Shown: positions 35,311 through 43,630 of the stretch, piece by piece
How the letters are laid out: every line of letters starts with the position of its first letter
How positions within the stretch are numbered: position 1 is the stretch's first letter
Assembly: GCF_045310675.1 (NCBI RefSeq)
Contig: NZ_JBJHZZ010000011.1
Location: 1-64,000 of the forward strand
DNA from: Clostridium_AT stratigraminis
GTDB lineage: Bacteria > Bacillota > Clostridia > Clostridiales > Clostridiaceae
Reading direction: 5' to 3'
Length of the DNA stretch: 64,000 nucleotides
Program-made: the position numbers and the translations under genes
Notes under the pieces: generated by a model
The model's input: the letters and a program-made list of their open reading frames with translations, nothing else
Databases searched by the model: none
What the model was told of the DNA's origin: nothing

Positions 35311-35691
35311 ATGAATAAAAAGATTATTAGTACAGAAAAGGCTCCAGCAGCAATAGGGCCATATTCACAAGGGATTAAAGCAGGAAGTTTAATTTTTACA
35401 TCTGGCCAGCTTCCATTAAATCCAGTAACCGGAGTAATGCCAGATTCAATAGAAGAGCAGACTAGGCAGTCACTTGAGAATGTGAAAGCAGTAATTGAAG
35501 CAGAAGGTCTAAGCCTATGCAATGTTGTTAAAACTACTGTTTTTTTAAGTGATATGAATAATTTTGTTAAAATGAATGATGTATATAAAGAGTACTTTAA
35601 GGAAAATGCTCCTTCTAGAAGTGCAGTTCAGGTAGCAAGATTACCAAAGGATGCTCTAGTAGAAATCGAAGCTATGGCATATTGTGATTAA
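35311..35691 (+). CDS. ridA: RidA family enamine/imine deaminase
   Basis: RidA/YjgF protein, 126 aa, a cytoplasmic trimer that removes reactive 2-aminoacrylate-type enamines made by PLP enzymes. Family motifs: KAPAAIGPYSQGIKAG, FTSGQLPLNPVTG, QTRQSLENVKAVIEAEG, the catalytic Arg in APSRSAVQVARLPKDALVEIEA (read in parts). The full-length copy has all key residues. Monocistronic, with a terminator after it. Confidence 0.95.
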   Translation: MNKKIISTEKAPAAIGPYSQGIKAGSLIFTSGQLPLNPVTGVMPDSIEEQTRQSLENVKAVIEAEGLSLCNVVKTTVFLSDMNNFVKMNDVYKEYFKENAPSRSAVQVARLPKDALVEIEAMAYCD

Positions 35692-35695
35692 TAAA

Positions 35696-35726
35696 TTAAA
35701 GAGGATATCTTAGATATCCTCTTTAA
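35696..35726. terminator. Bidirectional terminator
   Basis: A 13-bp stem TTAAAGAGGATAT with ATATCCTCTTTAA, loop CTTAG, between convergent ridA and the small basic gene. Confidence 0.85.
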
Positions 35727-35727
35727 T

Positions 35728-35934
35728 TTAAACCTTTTTATCTAAAATAACACCGTGACCTGTATCTCCATAGGTTAGCTGAGTTTTAAGCTCTTCAATA
35801 TAGTCTATATCCTTAAGTTGTGAAGTTTCTGGCTTTACAGCTTGTTTTTTTCTTTTTTTACTGCCGCCATTTCTATTTTTTGTCTTCTGGGGGACGGCTG
35901 AAGATCTTTCTGCGGGCTTCACTTCTTTCGACAT
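35728..35934 (-). CDS. Small basic hypothetical protein
   Basis: 68 aa, no family recognised. The first half is lysine-rich and disordered (KNRNGGSKKRKKQAVK). The second half is acidic (YIEELKTQLTYGDTGHGVI). ATG 35934 has AAAGGATAGGG upstream, at slightly long spacing. A terminator directly after the stop supports a real transcript. Could be a small nucleic-acid-binding protein; this is a guess. Confidence 0.55.
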   Translation of the reverse strand: MSKEVKPAERSSAVPQKTKNRNGGSKKRKKQAVKPETSQLKDIDYIEELKTQLTYGDTGHGVILDKKV

Positions 35935-36183
35935 ATAAACCCTATCCTTTCATAAATTTATTACTATGTTTTTATTATCGTAATAATAAGAAGTATTTTA
36001 ATGGTATATTTCATTAATTTATGGCACTTTAATCACTTTTAGATTAAAATATAAAAAATTATAAATTAACTGAATAATGTGGAAAAATATTCTATATTAT
36101 GGTAATATTATTATTAGATGTTTATTTATGTATGCTGCTTGTAGTTGAAATTTATATAAATTGACAATGATGGGGGAATTATT

Positions 36184-37254
36184 TTGATTGGGACAATGGG
36201 GAAAAATATATATGAAGACCCTCTAACTGGGCTTTCTAATTTTTTTAAATTCATTGAAACTGATGCAAATATAATGTTTTCGGGTAATGGCTCAGTTATA
36301 ATATTTGATATGGTGAGTTTTGAAAAGGTTAACACTCAGTATGGGAGAGATATCGGAGATTTATTTCTAATTAATTTTTCTAAAATCCTGCGAAATATGA
36401 TAATTGGTTTTGAAGGGGCTCTTAAATTTAGAACTCATGGGGATGAGTTTACGGTAATTCTGCCAAACTTCACAGAAAACGAAGCTGAGGAGCTGGCTCA
36501 AATTATAAGGGAACAATACAGTAATACTATGAGAGACTTAAATTTCCATGAGGCTGATGTACATATATTAGTTTTAAAATACTCCAATAATATAAATTCA
36601 ATTGATGAATTTTATCAAATGATGTTTATTAAATTTTTTAAAGAGATAGGAGAACCTAACATTAAATATTCTGAAAGAAAAATAGTGGGGAATATTGTAG
36701 GTAACTTTAGTAATAGAATTAAGGAAACTCTTTCTTTATTAAATGATGCCTATAGTTTAGCCTTAACTGATGATATTTCAGAATTGCCAAATCAAAGGGC
36801 GGCTAAATTATACTTAAAAAACTTATTTGCAGAATACGGAAAATCTAAGAGGAAATTCAGTATATTGTTTATTGATGGTGACAATCTTAAAAGGTATAAT
36901 CAAATCAGTTATTCTGCAGGAAATGAAATGATAAAATCCTTATCAGCAGTTATTGCAGGGTCTCTTAGGAAAAATGACAGGATTTTCAGATGGCTTACAG
37001 GAGATGAGTTTCTAGTTATTCTTGAGGATGTAGATTGCGAGGACGAAGAAAAATTAGCTGAAAGAGTTAGAAGAACAGTAGAGGAGGAAACAGTTAATTG
37101 GACATATCCAATAACTGTATCTATAGGAGTTTCTTGCTTTCCTGAAGATGGAAGTACTATAAATGAAGTTTTAAGTAAGGCTGAAAAATCTAATATTATA
37201 GCTAAGTCTACAGGGAAAAACAAAGTAATCAGATGGGGCTTTAAGGTTTCCTAA
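36184..37254 (+). CDS. Tandem GGDEF-domain protein
   Basis: 356 aa with two GGDEF domains and no membrane segment. The first (about residues 10-165) begins DPLTGLSNFFKFIE and has HGDEF in place of GGDEF near residue 86. The second (about 190-356) begins TDDISELPNQRAAKLYL and has TGDEF near residue 272, followed by PITVSIGVSCFPEDG. The second keeps most features of an active diguanylate cyclase; the first is divergent and may be regulatory. The start is probably TTG 36184 after GGGGGAAT; ATG 36196 is the alternative. No sensory domain is visible. Confidence 0.85.
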   Translation: MIGTMGKNIYEDPLTGLSNFFKFIETDANIMFSGNGSVIIFDMVSFEKVNTQYGRDIGDLFLINFSKILRNMIIGFEGALKFRTHGDEFTVILPNFTENEAEELAQIIREQYSNTMRDLNFHEADVHILVLKYSNNINSIDEFYQMMFIKFFKEIGEPNIKYSERKIVGNIVGNFSNRIKETLSLLNDAYSLALTDDISELPNQRAAKLYLKNLFAEYGKSKRKFSILFIDGDNLKRYNQISYSAGNEMIKSLSAVIAGSLRKNDRIFRWLTGDEFLVILEDVDCEDEEKLAERVRRTVEEETVNWTYPITVSIGVSCFPEDGSTINEVLSKAEKSNIIAKSTGKNKVIRWGFKVS

Positions 37255-37294
37255 GAAAATATTCTTGTCTTAATATTTATTATATTTGAAGAAT

Positions 37295-37327
37295 AATCCA
37301 GACAAACTTTTGCCTGGATTTTTTTAT
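37295..37327 (+). terminator. Terminator of the tandem GGDEF gene
   Basis: Stem AATCCAG...CTGGATT (37295-37301 with 37314-37320), extended by CAA/TTG, then T-rich sequence. Confidence 0.85.
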
Positions 37328-37601
37328 GACATACTTTAATGAAGGAAAATTATTTAATATTATTGAAAGAAAGGCAATCTCTTATACTTTTAAAAGAAGA
37401 ATTTAATAAAATTTTATAAAAATAGTGAAAATAAGTGATAAGTTAGTCTATAATATTGTAATATAAAGAATAATCATAGCAATACTCTTTATTTTATTAT
37501 GATAAAGTGTTAAATTATATGAGATGTTTACTAGATAAATAATAGAAGACCATCAGTTTTGAAACCAAAGCTGATGTTCTACAAGTTAGGAGATGAATAG
37601 T
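37328..37601. other. hisS leader region
   Basis: No T-box sequence is visible. A clear hairpin CATCAGTTTTG/CAAAGCTGATG (37551-37561 with 37566-37576, loop AAAC) lies just ahead of the hisS ribosome site TAGGAG. A TATAAT at about 37451 may be the -10 box, with a poor -35. Confidence 0.5.
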
Positions 37602-38921
37602 ATGGACAGACAAATTGTTAAACCATCCACATTACCAGGCTTTTTAGAGTGGCTTCCGGCAGATCAAATTGCATTTAATAAAATGATGGATACCATAAGA
37701 AAAAATTATGAGAAATATGGATTTATTCCGGTGGATACTCCCGTGATAGAGAAGTCTGAGGTGCTTTTAGCTAAGGGAGGCGGAGATACTGAAAAACAAA
37801 TTTATAGATTTACTAAAGGTGATACTGATTTATCTTTAAGATTTGATTTGACAGTACCACTAGCAAGATTTGTATCTCAGCATCTGAGTGAATTAAGCTT
37901 TCCCTTTAGAAGATACCAAATAGGAAAGGTTTATAGAGGAGAAAGAAATCAAAAGGGTAGATTTAGAGAATTTTATCAATGTGATATAGATATTATTGGA
38001 AATGGTAAATTAAATATAATAAATGATGCAGAAATTCCAAGCATAATTTATTCTACCTTTACTGATTTAGGCTTTGATTCTTTTACAATTCATGTTAATA
38101 ATAGAAAAGTATTAAATGGCTTTTTTGATTCCCTTGGGATAAATAATAAAATGGAAACTCTAAGAATAGTGGATAAGCTGGATAAGATAGGTATGGAAGC
38201 TGTTAAAAGTGAACTTAAAGAAATTGGTTTAAGTGATGAGGCAAATACTAAAATAGAAGAGTTTATAAATATTATTGGAAACAATGATGAGATTCTAGAA
38301 GGATTAAAAGCCTTAAACATAGGAAATCAAGAGTTTGTATTAGGATTAGAGGAGCTTTCACAGTTAGTTTATTATATAAGGCAGTTTGGAGTTCCAGATA
38401 AAAATTTTACTATTGATTTAAAAATTGCTAGAGGTCTAGATTATTATACCGGAACTGTTTATGAAACAATTTTAAATGATTATCCAAGTATAGGATCAGT
38501 ATGTTCTGGAGGAAGATATGATAATTTAGCTGAATATTATACAACTCAGAAGCTTCCTGGAGTTGGTATTTCCATAGGCTTAAGCAGATTATTCTTCCAG
38601 CTTAAAGAGGCAGGCTTTTTTAAAGAAAGCACCTCCTCAACCTTAACTAAGATTCTTGTTGTACCTATGGATGAAGATATGAGTTATTCCATTGGGGTTT
38701 CAAATGAACTTAAAAGGGTCGATATTATCTCAGAGGTATATTTCGAAGGCGGGAAGTTTGCAAAAAAACTTAGCTATGCTAATAAGCTAGGAATTCCGTA
38801 TGTGATTATAATAGGTGAAGATGAAACTAAAAGCGGAGTTCTTACACTTAAAGATATGGTAAAGGGAGAACAATTCAAGCTAACTGTGGAGGAAATTATT
38901 AATAAAGTTAAGAATTCTTGA
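37602..38921 (+). CDS. hisS: Histidyl-tRNA synthetase
   Basis: Class II synthetase charging tRNA-His. Motif 2 region FRRYQIGKVYRGERNQKGRFREFYQCDIDIIG (read in parts) and the histidine-binding ARGLDYYTGTVYE are intact; motif 3 is GVGISIGLSRL. The C-terminal anticodon-binding domain (TKILVVPMDEDMSYSIGV...) is present, which excludes the shorter HisZ regulator. The frame opens at ATG 37593, but TAGGAG touches that codon and is spaced for ATG 37602 (439 aa). Monocistronic with a terminator. Confidence 0.93.
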   Translation: MDRQIVKPSTLPGFLEWLPADQIAFNKMMDTIRKNYEKYGFIPVDTPVIEKSEVLLAKGGGDTEKQIYRFTKGDTDLSLRFDLTVPLARFVSQHLSELSFPFRRYQIGKVYRGERNQKGRFREFYQCDIDIIGNGKLNIINDAEIPSIIYSTFTDLGFDSFTIHVNNRKVLNGFFDSLGINNKMETLRIVDKLDKIGMEAVKSELKEIGLSDEANTKIEEFINIIGNNDEILEGLKALNIGNQEFVLGLEELSQLVYYIRQFGVPDKNFTIDLKIARGLDYYTGTVYETILNDYPSIGSVCSGGRYDNLAEYYTTQKLPGVGISIGLSRLFFQLKEAGFFKESTSSTLTKILVVPMDEDMSYSIGVSNELKRVDIISEVYFEGGKFAKKLSYANKLGIPYVIIIGEDETKSGVLTLKDMVKGEQFKLTVEEIINKVKNS

Positions 38922-38951
38922 TTAATAATTGAAGATTCTTCAATAAATTTA

Positions 38952-38994
38952 GGTGCTGTCACAAAATAATCTTTTTTTGTGACAGCACCTTTGC
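38952..38994 (+). terminator. Terminator of hisS
   Basis: Stem GGTGCTGTCACAAAA with TTTTGTGACAGCACC, 15 bp, followed by T-rich sequence. Confidence 0.88.
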
Positions 38995-39054
38995 TTTTAC
39001 TTAATGTATTCAGCTTATTTTCTTAAAATAAATAGGATTTAAATAACATCAAGT

Positions 39055-39390
39055 TTAATCAAAAGATTTTATTCCTTTTACCTTTCCTTTAAGTGCCTTT
39101 AACCTTCCGTTTACATAATTAACAAGTTCTCTTTTGTCGTCTTTAATATCTGCTGGAGCGCTTGAAACTATACTCATAATGTCTAGTAAATTAGCTTTTG
39201 TTTCGTCAAATATCTCATTTGAAAGAACTTTGTTTTTTACTCTCCAATATGCATTATTAAACTCATCTGCCTGTCTTTTGCTATAATGACCTTTTTCAAT
39301 ACCAAATTGGAATAGATCTGCTGCAGACTCTAATTCTTCTAAATCCTGTATCTCTAAAGTCTCCTTGATAAGAGCTTGAAATTCTTTCAT
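39055..39390 (-). CDS. Hypothetical helical protein
   Basis: 111 aa, no family recognised. Soluble, charged and nearly all helical (LEIQDLEELESAADLFQFGIEKG, SKRQADEFNNAYWRVKNKVL, ending with a basic KGKVKGIKSFD). ATG 39390 has AAGGAAGGTG at good spacing. It has a sigma-A promoter about 140 bases upstream (39531-39559). Possibly a small regulatory or structural protein; nothing more can be said. Confidence 0.7.
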   Translation of the reverse strand: MKEFQALIKETLEIQDLEELESAADLFQFGIEKGHYSKRQADEFNNAYWRVKNKVLSNEIFDETKANLLDIMSIVSSAPADIKDDKRELVNYVNGRLKALKGKVKGIKSFD

Positions 39391-39488
39391 AATGTCACCT
39401 TCCTTGCTTTACTTCGTTTAAACTGCGGGATTGTCATTTATAACACTCTCTTGTTAGATATAAATATTTTAAGCCTTTGTGACTATTC

Positions 39489-39504
39489 ATATACTGGAGT
39501 ATAT
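39489..39504. repeat. Perfect 7-bp inverted repeat in a leader
   Basis: ATATACT-GG-AGTATAT, about 20 bases downstream of the predicted transcription start of the hypothetical gene at 39055-39390. Possible operator. Confidence 0.4.
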
Positions 39505-39530
39505 TGGTCTAAATTCCATATCCCTTTGAC

Positions 39531-39559
39531 ATTATAACAGTTTCTACTTAATCATACAA
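39531..39559 (-). promoter_or_regulatory. Sigma-A promoter of the hypothetical gene at 39055
   Basis: On the minus strand TTGTAT (39554-39559), 17 bases, TATAAT (39531-39536). It implies a leader of about 135 bases. Confidence 0.6.
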
Positions 39560-39609
39560 TTTATAATAACTTTAATTTAATTATTAAAAATTATTAAATA
39601 AAAATTTTA

Positions 39610-39648
39610 GATAAAACAAAAGACCCTTTGCATAACTATGCTAAAGGG
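39610..39648 (-). terminator. Terminator of the hypothetical gene at 39665
   Basis: Stem CCCTTT-GCAT with ATGC-AAAGGG and one bulge (39624-39648). On the minus strand it is followed by a T-rich tract. Confidence 0.75.
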
Positions 39649-39664
39649 ACTCTTACTTTGAAGT

Positions 39665-40015
39665 TTACCTTGAATCAATTTTTAGTGCAGTATTTAACAG
39701 AACACTATTATTCTCACTTTTTTCTGTAAAAGTATTGAATATAGACTCTGAATTTGGGATGTTTTCAAAGTATAAATTATTATAAGACTGAGTCTTCGAT
39801 TCTGCGGCAGCGGTATTAGCTGCACCTATATTTGGTGCTTTGATAAAAAAATTATTTGATTCAGCTGTTGTAGGGCTATTGTTTTGTGTTTTTGCCTTAT
39901 GGTTTTCAGTGGCTGAAAGCGGCGAAGTGTTTTTTTTCATTTGTTTTGAAGCATATAGAGCAGTTGCCGCACCTGCTATAAATGAAGCAGCTGCAAGTTT
40001 TCTTTTGTTGCCCAT
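39665..40015 (-). CDS. Hypothetical anchored or exported protein
   Basis: 116 aa, no family recognised. A short N-terminal hydrophobic segment (LAAASFIAGAATALYASK) after a basic start suggests a membrane anchor. The rest is low complexity, rich in Asn, Ser, Thr and Ala, and probably disordered. ATG 40015 has AAGGAGATGG upstream. It has its own terminator. Confidence 0.65.
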   Translation of the reverse strand: MGNKRKLAAASFIAGAATALYASKQMKKNTSPLSATENHKAKTQNNSPTTAESNNFFIKAPNIGAANTAAAESKTQSYNNLYFENIPNSESIFNTFTEKSENNSVLLNTALKIDSR

Positions 40016-40198
40016 AAAAATCCATCTCCTTATTTATAATATCATTATATGTTTTAAACAGTTTCCTATAATTTATACATTAAAAGAAATTTCATAGGAT
40101 TTTTGTGATATAATTTTATGGTAAAGCTTTAGTTAAAGGATTCTTATGAAATGATTGTTTTTCAAAGCTTAAGGTAGAATTTATCTGGGAGTGATACT

Positions 40199-40918
40199 AT
40201 GGATGAAAAACAAAAGATTCTGGAAGAGGATTTATGCGGCCCTGTATCAAGATTTTTAACTAATAATGGATATACTGTCCGAAGTGAAGTAAAATATTGT
40301 GATATTACCGCCCTAAAGGATAGTGAGCTTATAATAGTTGAACTAAAACGAAATTTAAGTGTAGACCTGCTTGTCCAGGCAGTTAAAAGACAAAAGACTG
40401 CAGATTTAGTATATATAGCGGTTCCGAAACCAAAAAGAATGATAGGAAATTCTAAATGGAAGGATATATGTCATTTATTAAGAAGACTACAGCTTGGACT
40501 CATATTAGTTTCCTTTAAAGGTAAGGAGTCCTTCGTTGAAATACCCATAGAGCCTGTTTATTTTAATAGGGAGAAAAGCAAGGCAATAAATAGGAAAAAG
40601 AGAGAAAATATTATTAAAGAGATAAATGGAAGGTACTGTGATTTGAATGTTGGAGGAAGTACAAGAAGAAAACTTGTAACTGCCTATAGGGAAAGTACCA
40701 TTTTTATAGCATGTTTACTAAATAAATATGGAGCCTTATCACCTAAGGAGCTAAAAAATTTAGGTACAGATAATAAAAAAACTAACTCTATACTATCAGA
40801 AAATCATTATGGCTGGTTTAATAAAGTGAAAAAAGGAATTTATGAAATTAATGATGCTGGGAAAGATGCTCTAGGACAGTACAAAGAGTTAGCTGATTTT
40901 TATAATAATAAAATATGA
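40199..40918 (+). CDS. DUF2161 protein, PD-(D/E)XK nuclease-like
   Basis: 239 aa. The N-terminal half has the PD-(D/E)XK phosphodiesterase core: an early Glu in EEDLCGPV, then VKYCDITALKDSELIIVELKRN, with the Asp and the E-x-K pair, and a conserved QAVKRQKTADLVYIAVP helix. The C-terminal part looks like a winged helix (GALSPKELKNLGTDNKKT...YGWFNKVKKGIYEINDAG). This is the DUF2161 layout; the role is unknown, possibly DNA repair. The phosphatase gene follows 22 bases later in the same operon. Confidence 0.8.
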   Translation: MDEKQKILEEDLCGPVSRFLTNNGYTVRSEVKYCDITALKDSELIIVELKRNLSVDLLVQAVKRQKTADLVYIAVPKPKRMIGNSKWKDICHLLRRLQLGLILVSFKGKESFVEIPIEPVYFNREKSKAINRKKRENIIKEINGRYCDLNVGGSTRRKLVTAYRESTIFIACLLNKYGALSPKELKNLGTDNKKTNSILSENHYGWFNKVKKGIYEINDAGKDALGQYKELADFYNNKI

Positions 40919-40940
40919 AAAAACTGAAAGGAATCAAACT

Positions 40941-41549
40941 ATGTTAAGATTATATATAACTAGACATGGGGAAACAGAATGGAATATTGAAGGACGTATG
41001 CAGGGATGGAAAAATTCTAACTTAACTAAAAGAGGGAGGATGAATGCCACAGCTTTAGGGCGGTCCCTTAAAAATATAGAGTTTAAAAAGGTGTACTGTA
41101 GTCCCCTAGACAGGACCAAGGAAACTACAGAACTAATTTTTAAAGGTCGAAATATAGAAGTTGTTTATGATGAAAACTTAAAGGAAATTAATTTAGGAGA
41201 GCTTCAAGGGTTAAATCAAGAAGAAATTAAAAATATTTATCCTGAATTTCAAAACCATTTCTGGGAAAACCCACAAGAATATGTACCGATTTCAGGAGAG
41301 AGTTTTTATGATGTTAAAGATAGAGTCATAAAAGTTTTGCAAAGAATTATAAGTGAGAATCCAGAGGGAAACGTTATGATTGTAACTCACGGAGTTGTAT
41401 TAAAAACGATTCATGCTTATTTTAAGAACCTAACAATGGATAAGCTTTGGGATCCTCCCTTTATATATGATACTAGTTTGACAATAGTAGAAATAGAAAA
41501 TGGGATAGCCAAAATTATAGTAGAAGGTGATATTTCTCATATAAAATAA
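40941..41549 (+). CDS. Histidine phosphatase family protein (phosphoglycerate-mutase-like)
   Basis: 202 aa. The catalytic RHGE motif is in ITRHGETEWN (His about residue 8), with a second Arg in YCSPLDRTKETTELI, the acid in LKEINLGELQGL and the second His in VMIVTHGVVLK. Substrate not evident: phosphoglycerate mutase-like enzymes of this size include CobC, PhoE and GpmB types. Second gene of an operon with the DUF2161 protein. Confidence 0.88.
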   Translation: MLRLYITRHGETEWNIEGRMQGWKNSNLTKRGRMNATALGRSLKNIEFKKVYCSPLDRTKETTELIFKGRNIEVVYDENLKEINLGELQGLNQEEIKNIYPEFQNHFWENPQEYVPISGESFYDVKDRVIKVLQRIISENPEGNVMIVTHGVVLKTIHAYFKNLTMDKLWDPPFIYDTSLTIVEIENGIAKIIVEGDISHIK

Positions 41550-41651
41550 TTAATTTATAGAAAATGGTTAATTGTTTTTATCTCATATGTAATCCTAAAG
41601 GCAATTACAGGTCCTACTGGAATTCCACTTAGGAAGAATTAAGGGAAAATA

Positions 41652-41682
41652 AAAAAATATGCTTAAACAGCATATTTTTTTT
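41652..41682. terminator. Bidirectional terminator
   Basis: Stem AAAAAATATGCT with AGCATATTTTTT, loop TAAAC, between convergent genes. Confidence 0.88.
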
Positions 41683-41713
41683 ATTGAAGTTTAAATCAAA
41701 ATTTTTTTATAAA

Positions 41714-42817
41714 TTACATTACTCTTCGTGCAGTTAAATAATCAGATCTATTTATAGAAGCTATTTTAACTACATCCCCAGTATGTGGTGCATTAATGTA
41801 AACACCATTTCCAACATATATACCAACATGAGTTGGATTACCGCTGCTGCCGAAGAATATTAAGTCTCCTGGCTGGAGAGCATCTCTAGATACAGCATAG
41901 CCATTATTTATTTGATCATAGGTTGTCCTACCAATTGTTACACCAAAATGTCTGTACACATATTGAGTAAAACCGGAACAATCAAAACCTGCTGGAGTCG
42001 TTCCACCCCACAAATAAGGTGTACCTAAAAAATTAGAGGCATATGCAATAACAGCATTACTAGAAATTGGAACAGCACCTCTTGAAGGAGTATATTTAGG
42101 CACTGTACTTCTTATAGCTTTAATTTGGTTCATAGTTTCATTTAATGCAGCTTGAGTAGCAGATACTTTAGAAGAATATATTTTCTCCTGAGCTTTAGCT
42201 TGTACAACTAATTTGCTTTGATCAGCTTTATCAGAATTAAGCTGATCAAGTTTTTTTTCATTATCTGCCTTTAAAGCTAAAAGTTTTGTGTTTTGAACAT
42301 CTAATGCATCTTTCTTTTTATTTATTTCTTCTTGCTTTGCTTTTAAGTCCGCTATTATTTTGTTATCATATTCAATGATTTTGGTTACTGCTTCTACATT
42401 AGATAATAAGTCACTAAAGCCCTTAGAGGATAAGATAATATCAAGATATCCATCAGAACCATTAATATACATGGCTCTCATTCTTTGACCAAATAAATCC
42501 TTTTCAGCCTTTGTATCATCTTCAGCCTTTTGAAGATCTTTTTCTGCTTGTGCAATATTCTGTTCAGTAATGTTAATCTGCTTTCTATTATCACTTATCT
42601 GTGACATAACACCTTCAATTTGATTATCTAATTTTTCAAGTTTTATTTCTAAATCCTGTGAATTAGATTGTGCATTTTTTAGTGCTTGCTGATCTTGCTG
42701 TAGTTGACTTTTCTGATTCTGTAGTTGAGATGATAAAGGATCTGCTAGTACATTAGTACTAATAGAAATTACAGTTACTGTGGTAACAACTGAAACATAC
42801 TTCATAAGTTTATTCAT
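41714..42817 (-). CDS. NlpC/P60 peptidoglycan hydrolase with CwlO-like coiled coil
   Basis: Secreted D,L-endopeptidase, 367 aa from the chosen start. A signal peptide (residues 1-25, ending NVLA) is followed by a long coiled coil (about 26-235), as in CwlO/PcsB/RipA, which is usually controlled by FtsEX. The C-terminal NlpC/P60 domain has catalytic Cys in GFDCSGFTQYVY and His in THVGIYVGNG, with a further His in NAPHTGDVV. The frame extends 30 codons upstream, but CTGGAGGAATGGT is placed for ATG 42817 and the signal peptide starts there. The leader has three palindromes. Confidence 0.9.
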   Translation of the reverse strand: MNKLMKYVSVVTTVTVISISTNVLADPLSSQLQNQKSQLQQDQQALKNAQSNSQDLEIKLEKLDNQIEGVMSQISDNRKQINITEQNIAQAEKDLQKAEDDTKAEKDLFGQRMRAMYINGSDGYLDIILSSKGFSDLLSNVEAVTKIIEYDNKIIADLKAKQEEINKKKDALDVQNTKLLALKADNEKKLDQLNSDKADQSKLVVQAKAQEKIYSSKVSATQAALNETMNQIKAIRSTVPKYTPSRGAVPISSNAVIAYASNFLGTPYLWGGTTPAGFDCSGFTQYVYRHFGVTIGRTTYDQINNGYAVSRDALQPGDLIFFGSSGNPTHVGIYVGNGVYINAPHTGDVVKIASINRSDYLTARRVM

Positions 42818-42847
42818 ACCATTCCTCCAGCTATGTATTAAAATTAT

Positions 42848-42898
42848 GTTATAACAATCCATCAGATGGATATATTTTGTATGATGCACATTATGTGC
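42848..42898 (-). promoter_or_regulatory. Three palindromes in the leader of the NlpC/P60 gene
   Basis: TGTTATAACA (42848-42857), ATCCATCAGATGGAT (42857-42871) and GCACATTATGTGC (42886-42898), all perfect, in 51 bases between promoter and start codon. They may be operators or RNA hairpins. Confidence 0.6.
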
Positions 42899-42929
42899 AA
42901 GAAACATTATTTTTTTGTTTACTATCTAT

Positions 42930-42958
42930 ACTATAAAACTATAACATACTTTTGTAAA
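42930..42958 (-). promoter_or_regulatory. Sigma-A promoter of the NlpC/P60 gene
   Basis: On the minus strand TTTACA (42953-42958), 17 bases, TATAGT (42930-42935). Predicted start near 42923. Confidence 0.65.
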
Positions 42959-43004
42959 GCTTGAACATGGAAATATGTAGTAATTACTGTTTTATAAGCT
43001 ATAA

Positions 43005-43580
43005 TTACTTGAATTGCTTAGCCATATTATAAAATAATTCCGCCTCTTTAGTATCCCCTTTTAATTCATAAACTCTAGCGATGAGACTGTATATGTCACT
43101 GCATTCAATATCTATAGCTAAGGCTTTCTTTAGAAGATTTAGTGCCTCATCTAATTCAGAATTGCTTATTGATTTTTCAGCTAGTTTTATTAGCTGTGCA
43201 ATATTATCTTGCATTGGAAATGTGGTTAATTCTATTTCATGGAGCAGGGTCTTTACTTTATCAGCTGTAAAGGGCTTTTGAAGATATGCAACTGCACCTA
43301 GCTTAGTACATTCTACTGCATTTTTAACGGTAGCAAAAGCAGTCATGATTATTATAGGAATATTTATATTCATTGATCTAATTTGCCTTAAGACCTCTGT
43401 ACCGCTAATCTCGGGCATTTTTATATCAATAAAGGCCATATCTATATTTTCTGTTCTAAAAATTTCAAGTGCTTCATAACCGTTTTTTGCAACTATTGGT
43501 GTATAACCATATAGCTCCAAACAGGTAGTCAGTAATGTCCGTATATTTTTTGTATCATCAACAATGAGTATTTTTTTCAT
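43005..43580 (-). CDS. Response regulator with TPR-like output
   Basis: 191 aa. The receiver domain (1-120) has the acidic pair in IVDDTKNIR, the phospho-acceptor Asp in MAFIDIKMPE, Thr in IIMTAFATV and Lys in YLQKPFTADK. The remaining 65 residues are not DNA-binding: they form a short TPR-like helix repeat (AEKSISNSELDEALNLLKKALAIDIECSDIYSLIARVYELKGDTKEAELF, read in parts). So it probably signals through protein contacts. It lies 50 bases after the histidine kinase gene in one operon. Confidence 0.87.
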   Translation of the reverse strand: MKKILIVDDTKNIRTLLTTCLELYGYTPIVAKNGYEALEIFRTENIDMAFIDIKMPEISGTEVLRQIRSMNINIPIIIMTAFATVKNAVECTKLGAVAYLQKPFTADKVKTLLHEIELTTFPMQDNIAQLIKLAEKSISNSELDEALNLLKKALAIDIECSDIYSLIARVYELKGDTKEAELFYNMAKQFK

Positions 43581-43630
43581 TTATTTCTCATCCTTTCGGG
43601 TTACGTTTTGGTAAGTTTAACGTCAATCAA

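Noticed and set aside
37328..37601. T-box leader before hisS
   Set aside because: No TGGNACCGCG-like T-box core or antiterminator is present; only a simple 11-bp hairpin near the ribosome site.
37602..38921. HisZ, the HisS-like regulatory subunit
   Set aside because: The C-terminal anticodon-binding domain and both histidine motifs are intact and no his genes are nearby, so this is the synthetase.
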